A stretch of DNA of 5,534 nt from Firmicutes bacterium CAG:882 (GTDB lineage: Bacteria > Bacillota > Clostridia > Lachnospirales > Lachnospiraceae), in NCBI GenBank assembly GCA_000435595.1, contig FR895389.1, positions 1-5,534 of the forward strand, in the 5' to 3' direction. The translations under genes were made by a program, and so were the position numbers. This document shows, one piece after another, positions 5,467 through 5,534 of the stretch. Positions within the stretch are counted from its first letter, which is position 1. Each line of letters opens with the position of its first letter. Under the pieces are notes generated by a model. The model searched no databases and was not told the origin of the DNA. It saw only the letters and a program-made list of their open reading frames with translations.

Positions 5467-5534
5467 GTGTGTAATAGGATTCAGGTGTCAAAATATGCGG
5501 ATTCGATTTTTATGTGTATATCATGTTATATTTA
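5467..5534. other. AT-rich tail of the window with no supported gene
   Basis: These 68 bases after the terminator are AT-rich (ending TATATCATGTTATATTTA) and hold no open frame or clear promoter I can support. They are probably the upstream region of the next gene, which lies beyond the window. Confidence 0.5.

Overview
The window looks like a piece of a low-to-moderate GC Firmicutes chromosome, most likely Clostridia and probably Lachnospiraceae. This is inferred from gene content, strong GGAGG-type ribosome binding sites, AT-rich spacers, a long clostridial-type glutamyl-tRNA synthetase, and a preQ1 riboswitch in front of queT. All supported genes lie on the + strand and the window is densely coded.

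Layout. (1) The 3' part of lepA (elongation factor 4) enters at the left edge and ends at 1015; its GTPase half lies outside the window. (2) After an 85-bp spacer with a good sigma-A-like promoter comes gltX (1101-2768), followed 11 bp later by hemW (2780-3937), a radical-SAM heme chaperone. lepA and hemW are often adjacent in Firmicutes; here gltX sits between them, and the hrcA-grpE-dnaK genes that often follow hemW are not seen next to it. (3) A 196-bp spacer (3938-4133) contains two substantial imperfect hairpins that I cannot assign to any known RNA family. (4) It leads to a short lipoprotein gene (4134-4727) related to amino-acid ABC transporter solute-binding proteins. The central lobe of the fold appears to be cleanly missing, and no permease or ATPase gene is nearby. 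(5) From about 4754 to 5466 there is a self-contained queuosine-precursor uptake unit: promoter, 5'-UTR hairpin, preQ1-I type riboswitch overlapping the Shine-Dalgarno, queT (S component of an ECF transporter), and a very strong, probably bidirectional terminator. The last ~70 bases hold no gene I can support.

How the parts work together. lepA, gltX and hemW are housekeeping genes (translation quality, Glu-tRNA charging, heme trafficking). queT imports a queuosine precursor for tRNA modification and is probably shut off at translation when preQ1 is plentiful. The two least explained items are the lobe-deleted solute-binding lipoprotein and the structured spacer before it; they are the best candidates for something undescribed. 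No mobile elements, CRISPR arrays, tRNA or rRNA genes were seen.
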